From: Melitaea cinxia
Lineage: Eukaryota > Arthropoda > Insecta > Lepidoptera > Nymphalidae
Reading direction: 5' to 3'
NCBI RefSeq assembly: GCF_905220565.1
Contig: NC_059413.1
Coordinates: 11,884,001-11,948,000 of the forward strand
DNA: 64,000 nt
Shown here: positions 41,600-53,093 of the stretch, one piece after another
How positions within the stretch are numbered: position 1 is the first letter of the stretch
How the letters are laid out: each line of letters begins with the position of its first letter
Program-made: the position numbers and the translations under genes
Notes under the pieces: generated by a model
Database searches by the model: none
The model's input: only the letters and a program-made list of their open reading frames with translations
Told to the model about the DNA's origin: nothing

Positions 41600-42470
41600 A
41601 AATAAAAAATATATACCAACCAAATTGCGTACCTTATTCTTGTTGAAGTCGACTAATAAAATAAGTTAATTATATTACTTTTCACTATAAAACAATTTAA
41701 TTTTAATAACCTGTTGTAACTATCGATATAAAATGAACATTTAGTTATCTATATTGGTTATTTATATGTTTGGTAAGAAACGTAATAAAATAAATTGTAG
41801 TCTGAGAGTTAGCATGAAGTTTAACGGACTTGACTACTTGAGTGTCTTTAATACAAAATCTTTAGGAAAATTAAGATTTAACAAAGTAATAAAAATTAAA
41901 TACCAAATAAGGAACGTCTTGAAAAAAAGCCAGGTCAAGAGTACCCTAAACCGAAAAGCATGTATGAAGGAAATAATGAAAGTGGACGAAGCGAAAGAAG
42001 TATGTAAGAAAGAAAGAAAGAAAGAAGAAAGAAAAAACGTTTATTTGATCACAAACCAAAGAGACAAGAACAATAGTTTAAAATGACTATACAAAGCAAC
42101 ATACAAATACCTACTACTCTTACACACTTCAAACTATCGCATGCCTCACGAATGCGCCAAATTGGTTCGGTTCGGCATTAGTCAGATTGCCATAGTAAAA
42201 ATGGAACCTGACACCGGTTTTCAACCAAACCATAGGTCGAGTACGTCACTGACGTCAGTTGCCTACCAATAAAATCTATTAAATCTAAATAAAAAATAAA
42301 TAAATAATAATAAAAAAAAAAACAAAAAAAAAACAAACGTTACGTAACAAATCAGAAATTATACAACCACCACCAAAAACATATACACAGTTATACCACC
42401 ACCACACACATAAACACGTACTATATTTATATAGAGGACCAAATGCAAGCATAAGTAAAGACTAGATAGT
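41600..42470. other. Intergenic AT-rich stretch, no recognised gene
   Basis: A 110-codon Lys-rich plus frame (41754-42086) ends in an AAAG/GAAA purine run and matches nothing. I see no promoter or gene. Confidence 0.4.
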
Positions 42471-42479
42471 AGGTATAAG

Positions 42480-42800
42480 TTATGTGGCCGAGGCGTTTGC
42501 GATCATATCCGTTGTCTGTTGCTCGACAACAAGGAACTGCTTCAAACACCGTCGGAACGTATCTACGGTATTGAGATCCCTTATCGGCGGCGGCAAGTCA
42601 TTCCAGACCTTCGCCGCAGAGTAGCGAAACGTTCCTTTAAACGCTGCAGTTTTGTGTGGGTGTATCGAAAGCTGCTGCGAGCACTGTCTGCGCGCAGTGA
42701 GCCAGCTCAACTTCTCATACAGATATGGCGGAACCCTATATTTAATGACTCCAAACAGTAGACACGCAAGGTGGTATTTGCGCCAGGATGTAAGGATCAT
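42480..42800 (-). pseudogene. LINE ORF2 C-terminal fragment
   Basis: 106 residues ending in KGTFRYSAAKVWNDLPPPIR..FRRCLKQFL, the conserved tail of CR1/Jockey-type ORF2 proteins. RT is absent; 5'-truncated. Confidence 0.65.
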
Positions 42801-43042
42801 ATCATATGTAAAAACTAAATATGAACATTAAATTAAAATGAAAACCGATATATTAAAAATATTAGAAACAATAATTTTCTAAAGAATGGATAGGTAAGGC
42901 ACGATAGGCTTTTTTCCATTTTTTCTCACTTTTTTTTCAGTCGCTCGCACGCAACGCTGGCGCTCCGACGTGTGTGTGTTCTTTTGGTATCATTGGCATA
43001 CTTTTTTTATGTTATGGGCTTACTCTTAGCCTCAGTCTAGCT

Positions 43043-43880
43043 CTAGAGCACAGGCGAAGTCGAAGATGGAGCGAGTTCGCCCAGAAGAAGCCTGTTCACT
43101 CGCGCTTTAAAGATGTTCGGGTTGTATGAACTCGGAAATACAAACGCCGGCAGGGAATTCCATTCCTTGGCTGTGCGCATTAAAAAAGATGATTCGAGTA
43201 TATCAATCAGGTAGGGATGAAAGCCTGCGGTACGTCTGTAAGTCCGATGGAAGAAAGGGGATGGAAGATGGGGGTATGAGCTCGTGCAGCTCCAGGGCAC
43301 ACTCCCCAAAGTACAACCTGTAAAAGACCGTTAGACTGGCAACCTTTTTCGGTGAGCCAGAGTGTGAAGAGATTTCACCAAACTGGCATTACCGATTAGC
43401 CGCCTGGCTCTGCGTTCCACTGAGTCCAGTGTGTCGAGTTTATATTTAGCTGAGCCATCCCACAAGTGACTGCAATATTCAATGTACGATCGGACTTGAG
43501 CTTTGTACAGCGTAAGAAGTTGTTCAGGCGTGAAATATCGCTTAACCTTATTTAAGATGCCAAGCTTTCTGGCCGCAGTTTGCGCTTTGGACTCAATGTA
43601 ATTGCCAAAGTTGAGGTTAGAATTCAACTCTATACCAAGGAGGTCGATGGTATCGGACACAGGGACAGGTGTACCACGGAAAGTAGGAGTCAAGTTGAAA
43701 GGACTCCGTTTGGCGGAGAACAAACAAGCCTGCGTTTTGGCGGCGTTGAACGTGACCAGGTTGCAATCACCCCATTGGGATACTTGCCCCAGTATTGAAT
43801 TTGTTCGTTCTACCATGGCCTCTCTCTGAGAACGTATTACGTCCCTGCTGTCTCTTGCGCTGGACAATCCGTTATCAATT
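43043..43880 (-). pseudogene. LINE RT thumb and C-terminal fragment
   Basis: Frame 43867-43331 reads WGDCNLVTFNAAKTQ, LLGIELNSNLNFGNYI, KAQTAARKLGIL and YIEYCSHLWDG; a second frame (43309-43043) gives the AKEWNSLPAFVFP tail. A frameshift separates them, and the catalytic YADD is absent (5' truncation). Confidence 0.7.
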
Positions 43881-44039
43881 CCATCGCATACAGTGAGATG
43901 TGCAAATTACAATGTTGTTATTGCTGAATTGTTGACGTTTATTATGAACGAAGTTTATGTGATGGACCCAGAAAGTCTAGTTCGTTTAATGTGTCTCAAC
44001 GTTCGATATCAAGAAATTAGAGAAATCGAAAAAAACGTA

Positions 44040-44260
44040 TGCGCTTTAGATCACACGACTGAAGTAGAACTTCTTTTGCAAAAATGCCTATTGTGCACTT
44101 TGTCTTAGATATACGAAACATAACTGGCTAAGAGAGAAATAAAATGTGTGCTTGCACCACTCTCTCTTGCTTCGTTCACCTCGAACGATCTCACTTTTCT
44201 TAAAGCTCTCGTCCCGCGTTCACCAACTTACTCCTCAAGTCAAGCGTGCGTATATTAAAA
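44040..44260 (+). repeat. Dispersed repeat, copy 1 (pair with 53122-53330)
   Basis: Shares CGACTGAAGTAGAA, TCTTAGATATACGAAAC, TAACTGGCTA and CCACTCTCTCTTGCT with the copy in FAS-B. Family unknown; no ORF conserved. Confidence 0.55.
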
Positions 44261-44360
44261 CTTCTGTTCGATTTCATCTCGACCAATATTAAAAACATTA
44301 AACGAAAGAAGAAAAATGATGGTAAAATACAGAGAGATCTAGAGGATATCTTAATTGTAA

Positions 44361-44572
44361 TTAAATCCCCCTCTCTTCCCGTGGGTGTCGTAAGCGGTGA
44401 CTAAGGGATAACACAATTCCACTACCACCTTGGAGCTTATAAAGACAACCGATGGCGGAATAACCACCCGATGGCTGATTTGAAATACACAGGTCAAAGA
44501 CTGGCAGCAGCGTCTTCGGTGCGACAAAGTCAGCCCTGCGGTCACCAACCCGCCCACCCAGCGTGGTGACTG
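44361..44572 (+). mobile_element. Composite SINE fragment
   Basis: Begins inside the head module (CCCCCTCTCTTCCCGTGGG, GACTAAGGGATAACAC) and ends in the body (CACCCAGCGTGGTGACT); both termini are lost. Confidence 0.75.
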
Positions 44573-44579
44573 CTATTAC

Positions 44580-44999
44580 TTAAATACGCGTCATTAAAGA
44601 TAACTTAAAAGTACTCGCTATATCTCGATCAAATTTAAATGGGACTGCAAGACAAGTATCAGTTTTGGATTAAAATAAGAATCATCAAAATCAGTATACC
44701 CAGTGAAAAGTAATGCGGTATAATACAACGTAGGTTGACTAAAAAATAGTACAGCATATTTGCTTGCTTATTTTTTTTAGCATTATTAGATATAACTCAA
44801 AAAGTACTTGTTAGATCTCAAAGATGACACGCACCACATCTCGATTAAAAAAGAATAATCGAAATCGACCCAGTAAAAAGTTCGTGCATGGAATAACGTA
44901 CATAAAAAAATACTGTCATATATTTTTTAATTTGATTCATTGATCATTAATATTTTAACCGACTTCAAAAAAAGGAGGAGGTAACTCAATTTGACCGTA
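44580..44999 (-). repeat. TIR repeat family, partial copy
   Basis: Ends at ACCGACTTCAAAAAAAGG (44961) and reads the internal blocks of the 18385 copy (ATATAACTCAAAAAGTACTTG, CACACCACATCTCGATTA). The other terminus is missing. Confidence 0.6.
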
Positions 45000-45021
45000 T
45001 ATAATATATATATATGTATAT

Positions 45022-45226
45022 ACTACCTGACCCCGCAAACGTTGTTTTGCCATATATCTTATTAACCCTTAATACCCCCCTCCTACAAATTAGGGCTATG
45101 AAAAATAGATGTTTTTCAATTCTCAGACCTACCCGATATGCACACAAAATTTCATGAGAATCGGTCAAGCTGTTTAGGACGAGTTTAACTACAAACACCG
45201 CGACACAAGAATTTTATATATTAAAG
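45022..45226 (-). mobile_element. Helitron-like element in TA repeat
   Basis: Reverse complement of the 6412-6596 family (TCTTTAATATATAAAATTC start; GGGTCAGGTAGTA end, so the CTAG is mutated). It is inserted in the TA tract beside a TIR repeat. Confidence 0.55.
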
Positions 45227-45549
45227 AAGATATATATATATATATATATATATGTCGCCGCGGACGCTAATCGGACTTCAAATAGACAATCTTCGATTAA
45301 AATTATAAAATTGTTTTCAAATTATTAAGTTAAGATTTAATGTTTAAATGTTTTTAATTAATGAACGGCATCTTAGTGAATTAATTATCTGTTTTGTAAC
45401 TTCTTGAATTAAGTACTTGTTTAGTTACTATTTATTTTTATGTAATGCTTTCGCTGTTTAAATTGCTGAATGATTAACGTGAAATTATTATTGTAATTTT
45501 AGAAGTCATTTCTATGCTTTTCTACTTTGATTTATTTGTTTAATAACTT

Positions 45550-46046
45550 AATTTAATATTGTAACGATCCTAATGCGTGTACTCCCTCGACCAATAGGAA
45601 TGCAGTATGACAATGTCTTGATGCAATGTGCATTGGCGGGAAATCGAGTTGACGTAAGCGCATTTGGATCGGTAAAGAGGCAGATTCTTTTTGGTATTAG
45701 CGAGTGAACGATAGCCATTGTTAAGTAGTGGAAACTCTGTCCATTTTCTGCCGTATATTTTGAGACATTTAAAGTTTTAGTTTAAAGTGAAATTTAAGCA
45801 ATCACCGATTTAGTGTTTTAGATTATTTTGTTTTTTTTTCTTTGTGACGGTAGTGTAAAAAGTAAAGTGTAATATACCCACGAAACATATTATCCTTTAT
45901 AGTTAAATCCATGTTATAATTAAAGCTTTATTTTCCATTTTGCTTTCGGCTTTCATTTAACGTTATGAATAGTACTAGCAGAACCGTAGGCCTACCTAAG
46001 GCCAACGGTTCTGCCGTTTTTAAAAATGCTAACGAGTCATCTAATT
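45550..46046 (+). other. Possible 5' end of a broken gene or transposon, with hairpin
   Basis: A stretch of normal base composition that does not look like the surrounding AT-rich DNA. An ATG at 45965 opens about 25 codons (MNSTSRTVGLPKANGS...) before a TIR repeat interrupts it. An inverted repeat GCAGAACCGT (45978-45987) / ACGGTTCTGC (46005-46014), with an inner GGCC/GGCC stem, lies just inside. No family recognised. Confidence 0.3.
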
Positions 46047-46445
46047 TGACATATATATTTTTAATGTATGTTCGGGGATAACTCCGTCTTTTATGAACCG
46101 ATTTTGATAATTATTTTTTTGTTGCAAAGCAGATATCCCTTGTTTGGTACCATGATAAGGAAACCAGGATCTGATGACGGGATACCAGAGAAATCGAGGG
46201 AAGCTCTCGAAAATCCGCATAATTTTTTACTGGGTATACCGATTTTGATGATTTTTAATTTAATCGAAAGCCGATGTTTGTCATGTGGTCACATTTAATT
46301 TCATCGAGATCTGATTACAACTTTTGGAGTAATCTTTGATAATGCGTATTTACTTTACTATTTTTTCGTCTACCTACGTTGTATTACTTGTCGATATAGG
46401 TAATTGAAGTCGGTTTTTCTTCGTTTGCCTGCAAACACAATTATT
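46047..46445 (+). repeat. TIR repeat family, opposite orientation
   Basis: ATGTATGTTCGGGGATAAC, ACCATGATAAGGAAACCAGG and TGAAGTCGGTTTTTCTTCG segments; about 85% alike to 58210-58628 by eye. Ends CAAACACAATTATTA. Confidence 0.65.
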
Positions 46446-46599
46446 AATAAATTGTACATGCATAAAAAAGGAAACAGTTTCTAAGTTTTGTAAAACCAAA
46501 TGCATTTACAAAATATATAAGTTCTGTAAAAAAAATCTATAAACGTTTTGTTTATTCAAATCTTAAATTCGCAAGAAATAAAAGGCTATATTTTTTTTT

Positions 46600-46860
46600 C
46601 ATATATACAGAATGTACATTCCTGCATGACGGTGATAGAAAATTGCTCAGAAGTGATATTCCATGGCCTCCGAGAAGCCCGGACTTTATACCTTGCGATT
46701 TTTCTCTTCTGCGTGGGTATATCTGAAAACTCGAGTTAATTTTAAGAAACCTCAATTTGTTGAGATGAGTACATCTCAACTAAAAGAAAACATCCACGAG
46801 AATACAGCCGCAACGATTCGATTTGATTGCAGGATTGCTAACGACGAGACGCAGCTCACC
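46600..46860 (+). pseudogene. Mariner-like transposase 3' fragment
   Basis: One frame reads WPPRSPDFIPCDFSLLRGYI, the DDE/D end of mariner-type transposases, and the next gives PQ..EM..SQLKENIHENTAATI. Multiple stops. Confidence 0.6.
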
Positions 46861-47018
46861 TCAACGATGTTATTTTTAAAAATTATTTTAATAAATGCCA
46901 ATTTTTTTAAATATATTATTCGCGCGAAAACGTTACTAGTTTTATTTCTATTCATGTTTCAAAAGTGCAAATTTAAGGCCTACTTTATATTTTATACAGA
47001 GAGTACACCGCATACATA

Positions 47019-48887
47019 GGGGAGACTGAGGATACTTGATCCACCCTTTTATTTTTTATCCCTAAAATTTCGAATTGAAGCATATTCAAGGGTTTGTTTC
47101 AACAAAAGGTTTCCAAAATTATCTAGCTATATCGTGTATGAATTTAATATGGATAGGTTTGTATTTTTAATCAGAATTCAACAAAATGTATAAGAATAGA
47201 TTTGTATCAAGTGTTCCCAACATGTGGAAAACTTGTTCCCCCTATTCGGTAGACTTGTTCCGCCCGGATCAAGATCCCACACATTGGGGATACTTGTGAC
47301 ACAAAATATGATCAAAAGTACCATGTACATGGGAGACTTGATCTGATGATGAAGATCAAGCTTCCCAAAATATGTGGGATAGAAGAAACACTATACGTTT
47401 AATAATATTAAAATTAATAATAGCAAAATTTGTACGAAATGTAAGTATGTGGAGGCAAAATAAAATACGTAATATAAATGAGATCTTTTTATTTAGGAAC
47501 ATTATCTTCTAACTTACATGCATGCAATATTTTTTTTCAGTTTATGCACAGTTGTTATACCCGTTTCATCTTAATTCCATACATCTTGAGGTTCAAATTG
47601 GAACCTTGTATACAGGCTATGCAAATTTTGAAAGAATTTTGAAACATTATGTATAATTGTATATTAAAACCCGTGGCTCTCGATAGGCATATGGCTTCTG
47701 GTACTCTCAGAGATAAATTAGAATGATACGACGTATGAAGCCATGAATCCAATCATAGGATGCAATTTCATTTTTTGCCAATTTTCTGGCATTTTTTTAC
47801 TATTTTTTACTGTACGCTGGAAAGCTAACAGTCGAGTTGTTTCAGGCGTAAGTCCATAATATAATTTGCTAGCTGTCTCCAAATAATTGGATAGCTCTTA
47901 CTCTTTGCTTTCAGTAAATAACTTAGGCTAGGCTTTAGATTAAGAACTGCATTTTGAAGTTAGATAGGTTATTTTTTTTTTTTTTTGTAACCAAATTATG
48001 TCGATAAACAATCTAATTTGGTAGTAGTAGGTTAGTGTTATTATTATAATTTTTTTGTAACGAAATTATGCCGATAAACGGTCAAATTTTGAGCTTAGAT
48101 AATTCGACGGTTCTTAATCTAAAGCCTTCCAATACTTACGCCTGTTTATAATCCGGTTCATATCTCAGGGACACACTTCCTGTTTCTATTGCTTCTCTCT
48201 TTTTTCTTATTTACCGCTTTAAAGTCATTACGGACATATTGTTGGTTTTTGCCACTCCTCGAAGTGATTTATCACGATATATAACATCATAAACAGCTGC
48301 TTTAAGTTTATCTTTATTAATAATCTTCCTCTTTTTGCTTCCTTGTTTGGTTTTGTATACACGTGAAATTTCCAATCTGAAAATAATAATAAGTGAAAAC
48401 TACAATGAAACGTCGATATGAGTATATCGACCATATTGTACCTACATACAAAATATATTGTTGTTTATATGGGAGACTTGATCTGGCGATCAAGTATACC
48501 TCGGCTGAATGTACCATGTCTCCCGAATGACATTTCTTAAAAAATTCATTATAGACAAACCATTTATGATTTGCCTTTCACTATTTGACTATCCGAAAAA
48601 TATATAAAATACACAATACCATATTAATTTGAAGAACTCGTACAGTAAAGTAAACAAAATAAAAAATAGAATTAAAAAACTCACCAACTTTAGTTTTATC
48701 CGCACGTAAACGACCAACGGTCACCATTTGCAAACGCGATACCCTATTGACTTAAGAGTTTTTTTTTTCTAAGTTTGCTGCAATGCCGCCTTAGTTTTGC
48801 CATCTCAAATTAATCTAACATGCTTGGTAGTTTCAAAAATTTCGTGTACCTTGTCTCCCATAAGGATCAAGTGTCCTCAGTCTCCCC
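47019..48887 (-). mobile_element. TIR DNA transposon with pipsqueak/CENP-B-type transposase remnants
   Basis: Terminal inverted repeats of 24 bp with one mismatch (47019-47042 and 48864-48887, GGGGAGACTGAGG outward), flanked by TACATA on both sides (47013-47018, 48888-48893). Minus strand remnants: HTH_psq-like (about 48360-48215: KRKIINKDKLKAAVYDVIYR, SLRGVAKTNNMS), then ELSNYLETASKLYYGLTPETT (about 47900) and LSLRVPEAICLSRATGFN (about 47690), the CENP-B HTH region. The DDE domain is absent. Pogo/Tigger-related is my inference. Confidence 0.7.
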
Positions 48888-48899
48888 TACATATTAATT

Positions 48900-50190
48900 T
48901 TTTTGTTCATATATCCTAAATAAATAAATAAACAATAAACAAATAAGTAAATAAATTTGTTCCTCTTAGCTCTTTGACCAACTGTAGTTAGAAACAATGT
49001 AAATATAATTAACCAAGACTGAATAAATATACAAGGTTAATATTTATGTGTTACACAAGCATTGTTATATATAATTATGATTCAATAAGGTCAGTTAGAT
49101 TATTCCTGTTAGGTCGATAATTTAAATTACCGATATTTTGGGAAGTTTCAAAAAGTGTTACTGCGTAGTTTCTTGCCTGTTCCTATCTGCAGAACCACAT
49201 TACGTAGTATTAATATAATTTCTTATATTAAGTTTCAAATAAACCATAAATGAATTTATCAAAGTGTAATCAAATTATAACTTTATATAAAAATTACTTG
49301 GATTTTTCACTTTTGTTACAAGTACAGTTGAGTTACAGTACAAAAATTATCATAAACAAAGTGTGAATATTTTTTAAACTTTTATGGCGGATCTTAGTAA
49401 TTAAGTATATAAGAAAGGCTTTACGTAGCGACAAAATTTTTCGAAAATTATTTAAACGTTTTTTTTTTCATTTACAATTTGAGACGGACGTTCGAGAAAA
49501 TTTAACTTGTCGAAAAATTAACTTTAAGTTAAATTATCAACGTTAACAAAATTAAGTATTTATAGTGATCAAAATATATTTCACTTTTTCCAAATTTACA
49601 AAAATAGTATATTCAATACCTTAAATAAATTAACCAATATGATGATATGCTTGTATGTGTCAAATACATGGTAGTGTGTATGTTTTGTTTTTATTGATTT
49701 AATATATTAACATTCTGCACTCCTTATATATATATAAACTATAGGTGTGCGAAATTTCATACTCATCTGTTCGCACAATTTTCGTAATAAGGGGTACAAA
49801 GATTTTGCTTTTGCTTATTATATAACTATAGATATACATTGCGTGTTTTACGAAAAAAAAACTGACTTCAATTACATCGACAAGTAATAAAATTAATAAT
49901 ATTTTACATATATTAATTATTAATATTTTTAGACTGTTCTTTTTAAATATTAGCTTTTGACAGATGTTCGTACTTAGAAACCCTTTTATATTTTGCTTGG
50001 TGTTGTAAGGGGCTATTCTTAATGTTCTAATAATATTTTTTAGGTAAGGTATATATTTAATGAAAATACACAAAAAGGACAATAACGCCCACTCGGATAA
50101 TAAACGCCTAATCAAATGACCCTTGGGCGATATTACCCTTCGTGGGCGTTACTGACCCAATGATATGTACCTAAGCGATTGATATTTTAT
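48900..50190. other. Intergenic AT-rich stretch
   Basis: Contains a short TIR-repeat scrap (AACTGACTTCAATTACATCG, 49858-49878). The 138-codon minus frame 50115-49699 is low-complexity and hydrophobic by base composition; I do not support it as a gene. Confidence 0.45.
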
Positions 50191-50227
50191 TTACTTTATT
50201 TAGGATTTGTAATGCTATTATTGAGTT

Positions 50228-50486
50228 CTATGGGTAAAAGAAAAAGAGGGGAGTCGTGGACAGAAGTTTGGGACGAAAACCTATTTTCACAGATATACAA
50301 CAATCTGATTTGACTGCAAGAATAAAACGATTTGCAACCATCGGAGTACTCCTCACACCAAAATTCATAAGAAAACAAGCTGACCTTTTTTGTGAGAGAT
50401 ATGACATAAAGAGCAACTTTAATCAATCCCCTACTATATCTGTCTTCGAAAATCGAGTTAAGAACTTTTACAAAACTATGACTTAA
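50228..50486 (+). pseudogene. Pipsqueak-type transposase fragment
   Basis: A 76-codon frame (50256-50486) reads GRKPIFTDIQQSDLTARIKR and LTPKFIRKQADLFCERYDI, the segment between the psq HTH and the CENP-B HTH of jerky/pogo-like transposases. Nothing before or after it is coding. Confidence 0.5.
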
Positions 50487-50489
50487 TTT

Positions 50490-50960
50490 CTTATACGCAT
50501 ATATTCACCATTATTTTCCCAAAACGACGTATATTTGTACCCAATTAAGCATATATTTTTTTTTTCTTATTTCTTCTTTATTATTTATATATAATATTAT
50601 TATTTATTTATTTATTCTATTATTTATTTATTTATTATATAATATTATATATTTAATAATTATTTATCTATTTATACTTTTTAATACTGTGAGTATTGCG
50701 CGTGTGTAGATATATGTATATGTATTTATATGGATTGTATATATTATATAATTATAGATTATATTATATTTTTAAGCTGCACAAGCCCTTAAATTCAACA
50801 AGCTTCTTTCTGGTGGGTAGTCTGGAAAAGATCACTATCTTAGTGATAAGACCGCCCGTTGCATGCGACGTAATTATTTTTTTCCCTTTAAGCTTTATTC
50901 TTATGTAATTGTTATATGTTACTGTGTGCAATAAAGTTATTTATTATTATTATTTCATGA
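50490..50960 (+). mobile_element. 3' UTR end of a CR1-group LINE
   Basis: No ORF is left. TATG/TTAT-rich spacer, then the conserved hairpin (50831-50847), AATAAAG at 50930-50936 and a (TTAT)n tail, in the same order as at 4798-5160 and 12980-13230. Confidence 0.7.
50819..50856 (+). ncRNA. Conserved hairpin in LINE 3' UTR (copy 3)
   Basis: AGTCTGGAAAAG, stem ATCACTA (50831-50837) and TAGTGAT (50841-50847), then AAGACCGCC. Relative to copy 1, G-C in the stem is replaced by A-T on both strands. Confidence 0.65.
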
Positions 50961-50964
50961 AACT

Positions 50965-51730
50965 AACAGGTTAGCTGGCTCAGATTGACTTAGAAGTTTT
51001 TAAAACGTAATCCCTTGATCCGCAAAGAGATAACCACAAATAATAAACCTAGCAAGAGAACAGAAGTTAAACAAGCCGATAGTTGAACAGCATTTTCAGG
51101 GTGTTAAAAATTTATAGTTATTATTTAATGTTATAGTTTATTAATTTGTGACCTTTCGTTGTAGTAGCCATAATATTTGTAGCCATAATTTTTGTAATAT
51201 TTGTTTTTTTTTTTTTTTTAGACAGAAGAACCTTTTAATTGTTATTTGATGTATATGTTGATATACCTACGAGCAAAAAAATTTGTTAAAATGTTTATAA
51301 AGAGCAGATTAACAGTAATTTTTACTACTTTAAGAAGTTTGATAATTTTTGTGTTAAATTTTGACTTCTTATATATTTGCCATTTCTAATAAAATAAATT
51401 GTATCTGGCTGGTATGTATTATTATATATTTATCCTCCAGGTATATGTTTTCTGCTTCTAGAATAACATTTAGTTAACATGTTAACAAGCGTTGTTGAAC
51501 ATGGTATTTTTAATAACGCCCAAAAACAAAATTTAAAAAAAATTGCCATAAGTACGGAAATTTTAAAGAATTATATTTTCAATCAATATGTTTTGGGTTC
51601 AGAAAAGTATGGTTTATTTGTTTATCGCATTATTTTAAATTTAATTGGTATTTGTAGAAAAAATAATAATTTTAAGTTAAGCGGGCTAATTGCCTGTAGT
51701 ACCTTAAGTCATGTGTTTTGGTAATCATAT
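50965..51730. other. Intergenic stretch, nothing recognised
   Basis: AT-rich; one 81-codon plus frame (51479-51724) has no family features. Confidence 0.4.
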
Positions 51731-51732
51731 TT

Positions 51733-51966
51733 AAATACGAATTATATATATTGATATATGAATAATATTTTTCGATTTTACCGACATGATAATAAAAACT
51801 ATGAACTGGCTATTTAAATATAAAATAACGAGTGGAAGTATGAGGATATGAACCATGGTCTTTTTGGTCGATCGCGACCAGCCGTTTTCCCACCTGAGCT
51901 ATTACAACTTTATTAACAGGTGCGAAATTCTAACAATATTGTAGCCATTTTTTTATTGCCTAGAAC
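51733..51966 (-). mobile_element. tRNA-derived SINE-like repeat
   Basis: Minus strand A box TAGCTCAGGTGGG and B box GGTTCATATCC, with the same flanking body as 8084-8370 (TACAATATTGTTAG; CCAGTTCATAG). Not a working tRNA. Confidence 0.55.
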
Positions 51967-52362
51967 AGGTATGTAATGACATTCTCTAAAAATGAATCCT
52001 AGCTAAATTTATTTTCCTCCCCCGAAATCCCCTGCATACTAAATATCATGAATATCGTTGGAGCCGTTTCCGAGATTCAGATTGTATAATATACCTACAA
52101 GAACCTACTTTAGTTAGTAATTATTTACTGGATTCTGATTTTTAGATTATTTTTCAATGAATCTAGACTACAGCAGCAGGGAAACTTTATATTAGTTTTC
52201 AAGTTCAGTGTTAGTTTGTATTTGTGTGTATAAAATTAACCGTTTTATGAACACAATATATAAGGTGAGAATATATTTCAAGTTCGAGTTAGCCAATAAA
52301 GTTTTTTTACCCGTACCTTTAATAAAAAACCTTCAAAATAAAAACACATCAACGTTTTAATA

Positions 52363-52368
52363 TTTAAT
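52363..52368 (-). terminator. Candidate poly(A) signal of FAS-B
   Basis: ATTAAA on the minus strand about 105 bases past the FAS-B stop codon; no AATAAA is closer. Confidence 0.4.
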
Positions 52369-52471
52369 CTATTACCAAATTCCCCAACAAAATTTTATCA
52401 AGTACAATGATTGCTTGATGTTAAGTTTTATAACTTAATTTACTAGCTTAACTCCATTTGTTATCACTATT

Positions 52472-53052
52472 TTAAGCCTTTTCTCCACCTTGTGCAGATA
52501 AATTGCTATTTATAATATCAGCACATTCCTTACTGTCAATTATAGTAATATGATTCTCTTCAAGAAGATGAACCGTTACGTGGCTGTCAGTAAATCCATC
52601 CAGACCATAAGTTTCTTTAAGTCCACTGAATGGAATTTCTTTCGGACGTATGAGAACTATTGGCGCTTTTATCTTCTTTATTTCATTTTGACTTAGAACT
52701 ATTTTTGCACGATTATAAAAAGCTTTAGTGACCGATTCTAAGAATTTATCCGAGTATATTTCCTGAGCTGGACATGCTTTTATACCGTATTTGATTCTCT
52801 CATCGTATGATTCGATGTCTTTAAGTTCATCCATTAGTGTATTCGTGACTATATTGTTTGGAGCCACTATGTCAATAGTATAGCAAATCAGGCGATTTTG
52901 TAACTGTATATCGTTTTTGGAAAAGAATTTAGAAATGGTTAACTCTTTAAGAAATTCCGGACTGCCATCTATACAAAAGACTCTGCCACTATGACCTGAA
53001 ACATAATAATGTATTTTTTCATTTTATTATATTTATTAGGAAATCAAATATT

Positions 53053-53093
<41 letters not shown>

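Noticed and set aside
41754..42086. 110-codon plus-strand frame
   Set aside because: Lys-rich and ending in a simple purine repeat; no family features.
49699..50115. 138-codon minus-strand frame
   Set aside because: Low-complexity Ile/Lys/Leu composition from AT-rich DNA; no domain or gene context.
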